DNA from: Pseudoselenomonas ruminantium
Lineage (GTDB): Bacteria; Bacillota; Negativicutes; Selenomonadales; Selenomonadaceae
DNA: 64,000 nucleotides
Reading direction: 5' to 3'
Assembly (NCBI RefSeq): GCF_900113715.1
Contig: NZ_FOQK01000019.1
Coordinates: 1 to 64,000, forward strand
In this document: positions 1-7,800 of the stretch, in pieces
Numbering within the stretch: the first letter of the stretch is position 1
Layout: every line of letters starts with the position of its first letter
Program-made: the position numbers and the translations under genes
Notes under the pieces: model-generated
Seen by the model: only the letters and a program-made list of their open reading frames with translations
Databases searched by the model: none
Told to the model about the DNA's origin: nothing

Positions 1-217
1 ATGAGCAGGTTTGTACGAACCGTTTCTCTCGTAACAAGCACATCGCTGTAATTCGTAGCCTAATGCCGGAACAAAGCAGGCTTATCCAAACGTAGCAGAG
101 GGCGGGAGCGGAGAAAAAGTGCACCCGCCCCCACCCAAGCTGAGCTGTAACGAGTTTATTTTAACCACGCACGAACAGACAAACTGCAATTTGTCATGGG
201 AATCTGCGAACTTTTCC
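1..217. other. Gene-free start of window
   Basis: I see no convincing gene here. The stretch holds a 7-bp inverted repeat (GGGCGGG at 100-106 against CCCGCCC at 124-130, 17-base loop) with no T-run, so it is not a clear terminator. It also holds the 47-bp dispersed repeat at 146-192. The end of an upstream gene could lie just outside the window. Confidence 0.6.
146..192 (+). repeat. 47-bp dispersed repeat, copy A
   Basis: Aligns without gaps to the reverse complement of 63528-63574, with 42 of 47 positions identical by eye. Its 3' part contains the near-palindrome ACAAACTGCAATTTGT (179-194). It ends 26 bp before the -35 box of the rpsF promoter, a position suited to a regulatory site. Confidence 0.75.
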
Positions 218-246
218 TTGCTTTCCGCATTCTTGCATGGTATAAT
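218..246 (+). promoter_or_regulatory. Sigma70-type promoter of the rpsF operon
   Basis: TTGCTT at 218-223 and a consensus TATAAT at 241-246 with a 17-bp spacer. Transcription should start near 252, giving a leader of about 95 nt before rpsF. Confidence 0.85.
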
Positions 247-276
247 TTTCTAGTCGTGAGACAAATATAGTTTTGA

Positions 277-321
277 GTTGAAATGATTCGTTTCAACCTC
301 TGCTCCTGTTCGAGCAGGAGC
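277..321 (+). promoter_or_regulatory. Two-hairpin leader of rpsF mRNA
   Basis: Two adjacent perfect 7-bp stems: GTTGAAA (277-283) with TTTCAAC (291-297), and GCTCCTG (302-308) with CAGGAGC (315-321). They lie between the promoter and the ribosome-binding site. Leaders of rpsF operons in many bacteria bind the S6:S18 complex for autoregulation. I do not see the CCG-containing loop of the described motif, so the role is inferred only. Confidence 0.45.
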
Positions 322-347
322 CAAAGACCAAAGAGGGAGGTGATTTC

Positions 348-638
348 GTGAGAAAGTACGAAGTCATATTTATCGTTAAGCCGATGGAAGAGGAAGCTAC
401 GAACGCTGTCATCGACAAGTTCACCAAGATCATCACTGAGAATGGTGGTACGATCGATAAAGAAGATCGTTGGGGCAAGAAGCGTCTTGCTTATGAGATC
501 AAAGACTGCGCTGAGGGTTTCTATGAACTGCTCTACGTTACGGCTGAGCCGGCATGCGTTGCTGAGTGCGAGCGCGTAATGAAGATTACGGACGACATCC
601 TGAAGCACATGATCGTTAGATCCGACGAAGAGGCATAA
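348..638 (+). CDS. rpsF: Ribosomal protein bS6
   Basis: Small-subunit protein S6, which pairs with S18 on the central domain of 16S rRNA. The 96-residue product opens with MRKYEVIFIVKP and contains the family's GKKRLAYEI segment (about residues 44-52), full length for bS6. The start is GTG, fixed by a strong GGGAGGTGAT Shine-Dalgarno just upstream. It is the first gene of an rpsF-ssb-rpsR operon, a nearly universal Firmicute arrangement, with ssb starting 41 bp downstream. Confidence 0.97.
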   Translation: MRKYEVIFIVKPMEEEATNAVIDKFTKIITENGGTIDKEDRWGKKRLAYEIKDCAEGFYELLYVTAEPACVAECERVMKITDDILKHMIVRSDEEA

Positions 639-679
639 GACGTATAAAGTGCACCGCAAGGTGACAGGGAGGATTTACC

Positions 680-1117
680 ATGAATAAGGCAATTTTGATT
701 GGACGTCTGACGCGCGATCCTGAGGTTCGTTATACGCAGTCTGGTGTGGCTGTCTGCACATTCACCCTGGCTGTTGACCGCCGTTTTGCCCGCAGGGAGG
801 AGAACAACGGTCAGCCGACAGCGGATTTCATTCCTATCGTGTGCTGGCGCAAGCTTGCTGAGGTTTGTGGCAATAATCTGGTCAAAGGCCGCCGTATTTC
901 GGTGGAAGGCCGCATTCAGGTCAGAAGCTATGATGCACAGGATGGCTCGAAGCGTTATGTGACGGAAATCATAGCTGACGAAGTTGAGTTCCTGGATTCT
1001 AGAAGCTCGGCTCCGCAGGCAGGCGGCTTCGGCGCCCCTGCTCCGGCAGCTCCGCAGCAGCCGGCTGATGCAGGTTCCTTTGGCCCGTCCATCCCTGAAG
1101 AAGAAATTCCATTTTAA
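680..1117 (+). CDS. ssb: Single-stranded DNA-binding protein
   Basis: Binds and protects single-stranded DNA during replication, recombination and repair. The 145-residue protein has an N-terminal OB fold ([19 protein letters not shown], residues 1-19; [14 protein letters not shown] in the middle). A flexible Gly/Ala/Pro/Gln-rich linker follows from about residue 112, then the acidic partner-binding tip EEEIPF at the C-terminus, equivalent to the classic DDDIPF. The ATG follows an AGGGAGG ribosome-binding site. It sits between the two ribosomal genes and is presumably co-transcribed with them. Confidence 0.97.
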   Translation: MNKAILIGRLTRDPEVRYTQSGVAVCTFTLAVDRRFARREENNGQPTADFIPIVCWRKLAEVCGNNLVKGRRISVEGRIQVRSYDAQDGSKRYVTEIIADEVEFLDSRSSAPQAGGFGAPAPAAPQQPADAGSFGPSIPEEEIPF

Positions 1118-1137
1118 GACAGGAGGGAATTACTTTG

Positions 1138-1368
1138 ATGAGACGTGACAGAGGCAGAAGACCTCGTAGAAAGGTCTGCTCGTTCTGCGTAGACAAGGTC
1201 GAGCATATCGACTATAAAGACGTTGCTAAACTGCGTCGCTTCATTACGGAGCGTGGCAAGATTTTACCGCGTCGTATCTCTGGCAACTGCGCTAAACATC
1301 AGCGTCAGGTTACCGTTGCAATCAAACGCGCACGCAACATCGCGCTGCTGCCGTTCACTGCAGAGTAA
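1138..1368 (+). CDS. rpsR: Ribosomal protein bS18
   Basis: S18 binds S6 and helps assemble the 30S platform. The 76-residue product is basic ([12 protein letters not shown] at the N-terminus) and ends with the expected ALLPFTAE. It keeps CSFC near the N-terminus and GNCAKHQR in the middle, the zinc-binding (C+) form of the family. I chose ATG at 1138. A TTG at 1135 is in frame and also sits at good distance from the AGGAGGG at 1121-1127, so the protein may carry one extra Met. It is last in the operon and is followed by a terminator. Confidence 0.96.
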   Translation: MRRDRGRRPRRKVCSFCVDKVEHIDYKDVAKLRRFITERGKILPRRISGNCAKHQRQVTVAIKRARNIALLPFTAE

Positions 1369-1380
1369 GAGACATTTCAG

Positions 1381-1410
1381 GGTGTTGTACTTCGGTACAG
1401 CACCTTTTTT
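1381..1410 (+). terminator. Terminator of rpsF-ssb-rpsR
   Basis: GGTGTTGTAC pairs with GTACAGCACC around a TTCG loop and is followed by six T. Confidence 0.93.
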
Positions 1411-1442
1411 CTATTTTGCTTCAGCCGCAGGGAGGTGGCTCT

Positions 1443-3005
1443 ATGACCAACAAGATTGAGACGGCGATGCGCATCTTCACAGAGCCGCGTCATTTCAAGC
1501 TTCGTTTGTTTTTGGAAGGAAATATCATCGGCATCTTCACAGGTCTGACGATTGCGCTGTTCCGTTATTTGCTGGAGCTGTCGGAAGACTACACGCCGCT
1601 TATCTATGGCTGGCTGCGGAATGATCCTGCCTGGCTGCCGGTCTGGATCTTCGCATTGCTGGTGGTGGGCTGGCTGCTTTACCGCATCGTGCAGAAGGAT
1701 GGCATGACGTCAGGGTCAGGTATCCCTCAGCTCAAGGGGATGCTGCTGGGCCGTATGGATATGGACTGGGCACGCGTATTGGTGCTCAAGTTTACGGGGG
1801 CGGTGCTGGGCATTGGCGCTGGCCTGTCGCTGGGGCGCGAGGGACCCAGCGTGCAGCTCGGGGCCTGCATCGGACAGGGCGTGGGCCGGGTGACGAAGCG
1901 TTCGTTTGCGGAAAACCATTACTTGCTTACGGCTGGTGCGGGGGCTGGTCTGGCCGCGGCGTTCAATGCGCCGCTGGCTGGGGTGATTTTCTGCCTGGAG
2001 GAACTTACGAAGAATTTTTCGCCCTTTGTGCTCATGGGATCGATTGCGGCAGCTGTGACGGCGACAACGGTTACGCAGTATTTCTTCGGCATGGAGCCGG
2101 TCTTCCACATGGGTGAGATTCCCGTCGTGGCGACGGGCAGCATCTATGCCTTGCTGATTGCACTCGGGGCCTTCGTCGGTCTGCTGGGGTTGGCGTTCAA
2201 CCGGATGCTGACGCGCTCGCTGGATGGCTACGACAAGGCAAGGCTTCCGCATTGGGCCAAGCCGATGGTGCCGCTCCTGCTGGCCTGCGTGCTGGGCTTT
2301 GCTTTGCCCCAGGTGCTCGGCGGCGGCAGCCGGCTGGTCGATGCGCTCGTCGTGACCGATTACTCGCTGCTGTTCCTGGTGATACTGCTGCTGGGGAAAT
2401 TCTTTTTCACGATGGTCTGCTTTGGCTCCGGTGTGCCTGGCGGCATCTTCCTGCCGATGCTCGTGCTCGGCAGTGTCGGTGGTGCGATCTTTGCGAAGCT
2501 GGCTGTAGCGGCTGGGGTCATGGAGCCGGTCTGGACAGTCAATTGCATCATTTTCGGCATGGCTGCTTATTTTGCCGCGGTCGTCAAGTCGCCAGTCACT
2601 GGTGCGGTGCTTATCATGGAGATGACGGGGTCCTTTGATCATATGCTCGCATTGATACTTGTTTCGATGACGGCTTATCTGGTGGCAGATCTCACGAACA
2701 GTGAGCCGGTCTACGATATGCTGCTCAATCGCAGCCTGGCGCTGCGGACACGGATCGAGACAGCGGTGCGCCGTCATCGCATCATGAGCGAGCTTATCGT
2801 CGGCATGGGCAGCCAGCTGGATGGCGCGCTGGTCCGTGAGATCTGCTGGCCGGCTGGCAGCCTGCTGGTCAATGTGCGCCGTGGCGGTGAGGAGCTCGCC
2901 CCCAATGGCAGCCTGCAGCTGCGGGAAGGCGATTATCTCTATGTCTTGAGCGACGATGTGCACAGGGCCGCATTGGAATCGCTGGCCTTGGAAAAGTCCT
3001 CTTGA
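1443..3005 (+). CDS. ClC-family chloride/proton antiporter with TrkA-C domain
   Basis: Integral membrane ClC protein of 520 residues. The chloride-path signatures are present: GSGIP (91-95), GREGP (131-135, with the gating glutamate E133) and GSGVPGGIF near residue 340. The internal proton glutamate found in exchangers is kept (E187 in FCLEEL), so an H+/Cl- antiporter is more likely than a channel (inferred from ClcA). The C-terminal 70 residues resemble a TrkA-C (RCK-C) regulatory domain. ATG 1443 is set by AGGGAGGTGG just upstream. I see no separate promoter after the rpsR terminator, so expression may depend on read-through or a weak promoter. Confidence 0.92.
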   Translation: MTNKIETAMRIFTEPRHFKLRLFLEGNIIGIFTGLTIALFRYLLELSEDYTPLIYGWLRNDPAWLPVWIFALLVVGWLLYRIVQKDGMTSGSGIPQLKGMLLGRMDMDWARVLVLKFTGAVLGIGAGLSLGREGPSVQLGACIGQGVGRVTKRSFAENHYLLTAGAGAGLAAAFNAPLAGVIFCLEELTKNFSPFVLMGSIAAAVTATTVTQYFFGMEPVFHMGEIPVVATGSIYALLIALGAFVGLLGLAFNRMLTRSLDGYDKARLPHWAKPMVPLLLACVLGFALPQVLGGGSRLVDALVVTDYSLLFLVILLLGKFFFTMVCFGSGVPGGIFLPMLVLGSVGGAIFAKLAVAAGVMEPVWTVNCIIFGMAAYFAAVVKSPVTGAVLIMEMTGSFDHMLALILVSMTAYLVADLTNSEPVYDMLLNRSLALRTRIETAVRRHRIMSELIVGMGSQLDGALVREICWPAGSLLVNVRRGGEELAPNGSLQLREGDYLYVLSDDVHRAALESLALEKSS

Positions 3006-3030
3006 TAATTTCTCGCAGATTTAGTACAAT
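3002..3030 (+). promoter_or_regulatory. Promoter of the deoR-like operon
   Basis: TTGATA (3002-3007, overlapping the clc stop codon), 17-bp spacer, TACAAT (3025-3030). Confidence 0.75.
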
Positions 3031-3089
3031 AGTCGTACAACAAGAGCAAACAATAACCTAGGTTTTCTTTTATAGGAGTGAATGAAAAG

Positions 3090-3857
3090 ATGTTTTTGGA
3101 AGAACGTCAGGAAATTATTCTCAACATGCTTGCACGGGATGGCAAGGTTCGTGTCCGCGAGCTCAGTGAGAAGTTCAAGGTAACGGAAGACTGCATTCGT
3201 AAGGATCTTGGCGCCCTCGAAAAGAAAGGCAAGCTCAAACGTACCTATGGTGGTGCTGTACGCATCCGTGAGAACAGCCATATGGTCGAGGTCAGCAAAC
3301 ATCGCAATACCGATGTGGAGGCCAAGCAGCGTATCGCGCAGGCAGCTGTGAAGCTCATCCATGAGAAGGACATGGTATTCCTGGATATCTCGACGAGCAA
3401 TCTGGCTATTGCCGAGCTGCTGGTCAAGATGGATCAGGATATCACGGTTGTCACGAATATGATCGATATCCTCGTCGTCCTTGCACGCAACCCGAAGATC
3501 CGCGTGGTCTTCGCTGGCGGCAAGATCAACAAGAGCCGCGATGGTTTCTGGGGCGGCATGACGCTGGATTTCATCTCGCGCCTCAAACCGGACATTGCAT
3601 TCGTTGGTGCAGTAGGCGTTGATGTCAAGGAAAACAGCGTTTCGACCTATGACATTGACGATGGTATCAACAAAGCAGCCATCATCCGTCATAGCAAGAA
3701 GGCTTATGTTGTTGCTGAGGCCCGCAAGCTCAGCACGGATGGCAACTACAACTACACGACGCTTGATACGCTTTCCGGCCTGATCACGGATACGCTGCCG
3801 GCTCGTGACATCCAGGATGCGGCTGATTCTTATGGAGTTGAGATCATCCTGCCATGA
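3090..3857 (+). CDS. DeoR/GlpR-family transcriptional regulator
   Basis: Sugar-phosphate-responsive repressor family. The 255-residue protein has an N-terminal winged helix-turn-helix (VRVRELSEKFKVTEDCIRKD, about residues 20-39) and the typical LKRTYGGAV wing. A DeoR C-terminal sensor follows (DISTSNLAIAEL; VVTNMIDILVVL; VVFAGGKIN). The start at 3090 follows TAGGAGTG; an in-frame GTG at 3078 lies inside that ribosome-binding site and is less likely. Its stop overlaps the next start (ATGA at 3854-3857), so it is translationally coupled to the phosphotransferase-like gene and may control it. The effector is unknown. Confidence 0.9.
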   Translation: MFLEERQEIILNMLARDGKVRVRELSEKFKVTEDCIRKDLGALEKKGKLKRTYGGAVRIRENSHMVEVSKHRNTDVEAKQRIAQAAVKLIHEKDMVFLDISTSNLAIAELLVKMDQDITVVTNMIDILVVLARNPKIRVVFAGGKINKSRDGFWGGMTLDFISRLKPDIAFVGAVGVDVKENSVSTYDIDDGINKAAIIRHSKKAYVVAEARKLSTDGNYNYTTLDTLSGLITDTLPARDIQDAADSYGVEIILP

Positions 3858-5872
3858 AAATCACCTTTCCTGCTAGACTGAGCTGGGAAAATTTTCATAC
3901 GGTAATGCTGAAAGGACTGAAGGTATATGCGTTTTACCTGGCAGTCCTTTCCCTTTTCCGGCTCTTTTTCATTGTGTATCTGCATGACTATCTGGGGCCA
4001 GCCAGTGGCACAAGTGATATCCTGCTGGCTCTCTGGCGTGGCAGCAGGCTGTCGATGCAGACGGCTGGCTGCCTGGCGCTGCTGAGCTTCCTGCCGTCGC
4101 TGTGCCTGCATTATCTGTGGCCGCGCGCCGAGCGATGGAGCTGGCGTGTCATGAACTTCATCGTGCTGGCGGTGCTGGCGGTGCTCTATGCCGCCAGCTT
4201 CCCGTTCTACCGGCAGTTCCGCATGAACTTCAACCAGATGCTCTTCACGGGGGCCAATGACGATATCTATGCGTTGTTCATCACGATGATCCAGCAGTAC
4301 TGGCTGCCTGTGCGGCTGGCCGGTGCTTTGCTGCTGGCGTATGGCCTGTGGCGGCTGCTCTTGGCCTGGCTGCGCTGGACGCCTGTGGAGACGCGGCTGC
4401 GGACTGTCTGTCTGGCCACGCCTGTACGCTGGCTGGGGCGTCTGGCCTTCCTCGGGGGCATATATCTGGCCGTACTGTTGGGCATCTTTGGCGGCAGCCT
4501 TGGCTGGCAGACAGCCGTCGACTGGGAAAATGCTGGTGTCACGAAGGATGAGTTCCTCAATGAGGCCATCTTGGATAATCCGCAGGCCATTTATCGTGCC
4601 TGGGTGCTCAACAGCCGTATGCTGGCCTGCAATGGCCTGGATTTTACGGTGGAGGATATCCGCAGCCTGGCGGCAGTGCTGGCGGGGCGCCAACCCGACA
4701 GTGATAATCTCGATGTCTATCTGCAGAAGCAGGCACAGGGCGCACGTATCGATAAGCCGCGTCATGTTTTTGTCATCCTGTCTGAGAGCTTTGCCAATTG
4801 GCCGCTGCTCGATAAGTACAAGGATATCCCGATTGCGGCAGGGATGCGTGCCCTGCTGGCTGAGCCGGATACGGATTATTGCCCGACATTCCTGCCCAAT
4901 GGTGCGAGTACGGTTTCGGCTGTTACCGGGGTGGTCACGGGCTTTGCCGATGCCAACCTCTATCTGACGACGATGCCCGAATCGTTCCGCGAGCCATATG
5001 TCACGGCCAGTGCGCCGCAGATGGAGAAGCTCGGCTATACGACGGATTTCTGGTATGCGGGGCCGGCGACCTGGGAGCGTATCGGTGCGTTCACGCAGGC
5101 ACAGGGCTTCGATCGTTTCTACAGCCGCGGCGATTTCGGCGATGTGCCGGGAAGTGTCTGGGGCTGCGAAGATGAGTGCCTTTATGCGCAGATCCTGGCG
5201 GGGCTTTCGGATACGCCGGGCTTCCATGTCATCCTCAACGCCTCGAATCATTCGCCCTATGATGTCGATGTTGAGGCTAAGGGCTTTGACAAGGAGGCCG
5301 TGCGGGCGGCGCTGCCGCCAGAGGCACAAGCCGATGAGGAGCTTTTGCGTGAGCTTGGCCATTATTGGTATGCAGACCGCGAATTGGCGAAATTCGTCCG
5401 GGAGGTCAAAGACAGATATCCGGACAGCTTGTTTGTCATTGTTGGCGATCATGCAGACCGCTATAACATCGATAAGATGCCGTCGACTTATGAGCGTTAT
5501 GGCATCCCCTTCATCATCAGCGGGCGCGGCATCCATAAGGGAACGCTATTGGCTGACTCGGCGGGAAGCCAGATCGATATCGTGCCGACAATCATCGAAC
5601 TCATTGCACCTAAAGGGTTTGCTTATATGGCCATTGGCTCAAGCTTGACGACGGTGAACAAACGCGGCGTCAACTATGGTTTCTGGATCACGCGGCAGGC
5701 CATTGGCAAGGCCGATACGGTGCCATTGGTGCCGGAGGCAGTCGGCGGCGGTGCTCCGCCGGCCATTGATGACCAGGCCATGCAGGACTATATCAACGCG
5801 GTGCGCAGCCTGTCCTGGTGGAGGCCCAAGTACGGGCCGCTGCTCGATGCGGCATTGCTCAAAGACCGCTGA
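3854..5872 (+). CDS. LtaS/MdoB-like membrane sulfatase-fold phosphotransferase
   Basis: 672-residue membrane enzyme. The N-terminal third has about five hydrophobic helices, followed by an extracytoplasmic alkaline-phosphatase/sulfatase-fold domain. Visible landmarks are FLPNGASTVSAVTG (candidate Ser/Thr nucleophile), ILNASNHSPYD and VIVGDHADRYN (metal ligands). The family moves phosphoglycerol or phosphoethanolamine onto lipids or glycans (LtaS, OpgB/MdoB). In a diderm Firmicute the acceptor is probably an outer-surface glycan, not classical lipoteichoic acid; this is inference. It is coupled to the upstream DeoR gene by a 4-base overlap and lies before a sugar-modification cassette. Confidence 0.85.
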   Translation: MKITFPARLSWENFHTVMLKGLKVYAFYLAVLSLFRLFFIVYLHDYLGPASGTSDILLALWRGSRLSMQTAGCLALLSFLPSLCLHYLWPRAERWSWRVMNFIVLAVLAVLYAASFPFYRQFRMNFNQMLFTGANDDIYALFITMIQQYWLPVRLAGALLLAYGLWRLLLAWLRWTPVETRLRTVCLATPVRWLGRLAFLGGIYLAVLLGIFGGSLGWQTAVDWENAGVTKDEFLNEAILDNPQAIYRAWVLNSRMLACNGLDFTVEDIRSLAAVLAGRQPDSDNLDVYLQKQAQGARIDKPRHVFVILSESFANWPLLDKYKDIPIAAGMRALLAEPDTDYCPTFLPNGASTVSAVTGVVTGFADANLYLTTMPESFREPYVTASAPQMEKLGYTTDFWYAGPATWERIGAFTQAQGFDRFYSRGDFGDVPGSVWGCEDECLYAQILAGLSDTPGFHVILNASNHSPYDVDVEAKGFDKEAVRAALPPEAQADEELLRELGHYWYADRELAKFVREVKDRYPDSLFVIVGDHADRYNIDKMPSTYERYGIPFIISGRGIHKGTLLADSAGSQIDIVPTIIELIAPKGFAYMAIGSSLTTVNKRGVNYGFWITRQAIGKADTVPLVPEAVGGGAPPAIDDQAMQDYINAVRSLSWWRPKYGPLLDAALLKDR

Positions 5873-5900
5873 TTGGCTTTAGCGGAAAATCTGTTATAAT
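5873..5900 (+). promoter_or_regulatory. Promoter of the deacetylase/glycosyltransferase cassette
   Basis: TTGGCT (5873-5878), 16-bp spacer, consensus TATAAT (5895-5900). Confidence 0.75.
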
Positions 5901-5938
5901 GTATTAGGTAACAGAATAATAGCGAGAATGGATGGAGA

Positions 5939-6793
5939 ATGGTGAAACGATTAATTGTCAATGCCGACGATTTCGGGCGGCATGAACTTATCAATGCGGC
6001 CGTCGAACGCGGCGTGACCGCGGGCTGCCTGCGGTCGGCAACGTTGATGCCAGGCGGCAAGGCCTTTGATTCGGCTGTGGCCGTAGCCAAGCGCCATACC
6101 GAGCTCGGCGTGGGCATACACTTCACACTGGTCAATGGCTATCCTGTCCTGCCGCCAGCAGAGATCCCGTCGCTGGTGACGGAACAGGGCGTGTTCTATG
6201 ATGACCACACGGCGTTCGTCAAGCGGTATATCATGGGCAAGGTGAATCTTGAAGAGGTGCGCGCCGAGCTGGCGGCCCAGTTGCAGAAGCTTGAGCAGGC
6301 GGGGCTGTCGCTCACGCATGCGGATAGCCATCAGCATATGCATACGCTGCCGGGCATCATCGATATCGTGCTGGAGCTGGCCCAGGCTGCGGGCATCAAG
6401 GCTGTGCGCACGCCGCGCACGCCGTTGTTCTGCGGGGCGTTCGGAGGCGTGGGCCAGCTGATCGGCCGGCTGGGGCTCGGGACACTGGCGCAGCTGGCGG
6501 CGGGCAAGGCCAGACGGCGCGGGCTGGCGACGCCGGAGCATTTTGCCGGCATCGTGGCAGGCGAGGCTGTGTCGGAGACGTATCTCATGGAAATCATCCG
6601 GCAGCTGCAGCCAGGCACTACTGAGGTCATGATGCATCCGGGTACGGATAACGCCGTGCTCATCCCTGCATGCGGCTGGGACCATGACTTTGAGGCTGAG
6701 CTTGCAGCCATCGTTTCGCCAGCCGTGCGGGAACTGGCAGCGGCTGGTGCGGTCGAGATCACAGATTTCCGTGCGCTCTATGCGGCGGAATAA
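5939..6793 (+). CDS. YdjC/ChbG/HpnK-type carbohydrate deacetylase
   Basis: Metal-dependent N-deacetylase family acting on acetylated sugars. The 284-residue protein starts with the metal-binding VNADDFG (residues 8-14) and carries GVGIHFTL and HADSHQHMH, the other ligand motifs. It is followed by a GT2 transferase 8 bp downstream and a large membrane protein, so the substrate is probably a polyprenyl-linked or LPS sugar, by analogy with the ArnD step. The start is uncertain: ATG 5939 lies too close to GGAG (5934-5937), and GTG 5942 is an alternative. Confidence 0.87.
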   Translation: MVKRLIVNADDFGRHELINAAVERGVTAGCLRSATLMPGGKAFDSAVAVAKRHTELGVGIHFTLVNGYPVLPPAEIPSLVTEQGVFYDDHTAFVKRYIMGKVNLEEVRAELAAQLQKLEQAGLSLTHADSHQHMHTLPGIIDIVLELAQAAGIKAVRTPRTPLFCGAFGGVGQLIGRLGLGTLAQLAAGKARRRGLATPEHFAGIVAGEAVSETYLMEIIRQLQPGTTEVMMHPGTDNAVLIPACGWDHDFEAELAAIVSPAVRELAAAGAVEITDFRALYAAE

Positions 6794-6801
6794 GGAGCAA
6801 G

Positions 6802-7788
6802 ATGGATAAGATAACGATAATTGTCCCCTGCTACAACGAGCAGGAGGTCATAGAGAAGTTTCATAATGAGGTAACACGTGTCTTGCAGGACGTGGCAGAT
6901 TGCAGTTTCACGTATCTGTTTGTCAACGATGGCAGCACGGATGCGACGCTTTCCCAGCTGCAGCAGCTGGCTGCCCGCGAGGAGAACGCGAGCTACATCA
7001 GCCTGTCGCGGAATTTTGGCAAGGAAGCAGCCATGCTGGCTGGCCTCGACTATGCAGATGGCGATGCGGTCATCATCATGGACGCGGATCTGCAGCATCC
7101 GCCGGAGCTTATTCCGGTGATGATCGACTGGTGGCGCCAAGGCTATGATGATGTCTGTGCCAAGCGTACGGATCGTGCTGATGAAACCTGGTTCAAACGT
7201 CATATGGCCAATCTGTTCTACCGTTGCCTGCAGGCCGTATCGAAATTCCGGGTACAGCGCGATGTCGGCGATTTCCGCCTGCTCGATAAACGCTGCGTGG
7301 CGGCGCTGCGTCTCATGCGTGAGAATCAGCGCTTTACCAAGGGGATGTTCACCTGGGTCGGCTATCGCAAGAAGGAGATTCCGTTCCATGTGCGGCCGCG
7401 GGCGGCCGGCGCAACGACCTGGAGCTATCTGGCGCTCTGCAATCTGGCCGTTGAGGGACTGACTTCTTTCACGACGGCACCGCTGCGTCTGACTACCTTG
7501 CTGGGGCTGGGCGTATCGCTGCTGGCGATGTTCTATATGTGCTGGGTGTTGTTCAACGCCCTTTGTTATGGCGATCCCGTGGCGGGCTATCCGACCTTGA
7601 TCACGGTCATGCTTTTTTTGGGCGGCGTGCAGCTGTTATCGCTGGGCATCATCGGTGAGTATCTTGGCCGCGTGTTCACGGAGAGCAAGCAGCGGCCAAT
7701 CTACCTGGTCGATGAATACGATGGCCAGAAGATGATTTATGGCAGCCCTGCTGGCCGGCTGCCGCAGGTGCAAGAGAATAAGAGATAG
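6802..7788 (+). CDS. GtrB/ArnC-like polyprenyl-phosphate glycosyltransferase
   Basis: GT2-family enzyme predicted to load a sugar onto undecaprenyl phosphate at the cytoplasmic face. The 328-residue protein has a GT-A domain with IIVPCYNEQEV (residues 5-15), VNDGSTD and the metal-binding MDADLQHP. Two C-terminal membrane helices follow (about residues 230-255 and 263-285), as in GtrB and ArnC. The start follows AAGGAGC, 8 bp after the deacetylase stop. The order deacetylase, GT2, polytopic protein resembles the logic of ArnD-ArnC-ArnT or the Gtr cassettes; the sugar is unknown. Confidence 0.9.
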   Translation: MDKITIIVPCYNEQEVIEKFHNEVTRVLQDVADCSFTYLFVNDGSTDATLSQLQQLAAREENASYISLSRNFGKEAAMLAGLDYADGDAVIIMDADLQHPPELIPVMIDWWRQGYDDVCAKRTDRADETWFKRHMANLFYRCLQAVSKFRVQRDVGDFRLLDKRCVAALRLMRENQRFTKGMFTWVGYRKKEIPFHVRPRAAGATTWSYLALCNLAVEGLTSFTTAPLRLTTLLGLGVSLLAMFYMCWVLFNALCYGDPVAGYPTLITVMLFLGGVQLLSLGIIGEYLGRVFTESKQRPIYLVDEYDGQKMIYGSPAGRLPQVQENKR

Positions 7789-7800
7789 GGGCGTGGCATT

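Noticed and set aside
100-130. GGGCGGG/CCCGCCC inverted repeat as a terminator
   Set aside because: The loop is 17 bases and there is no T-run on either side.
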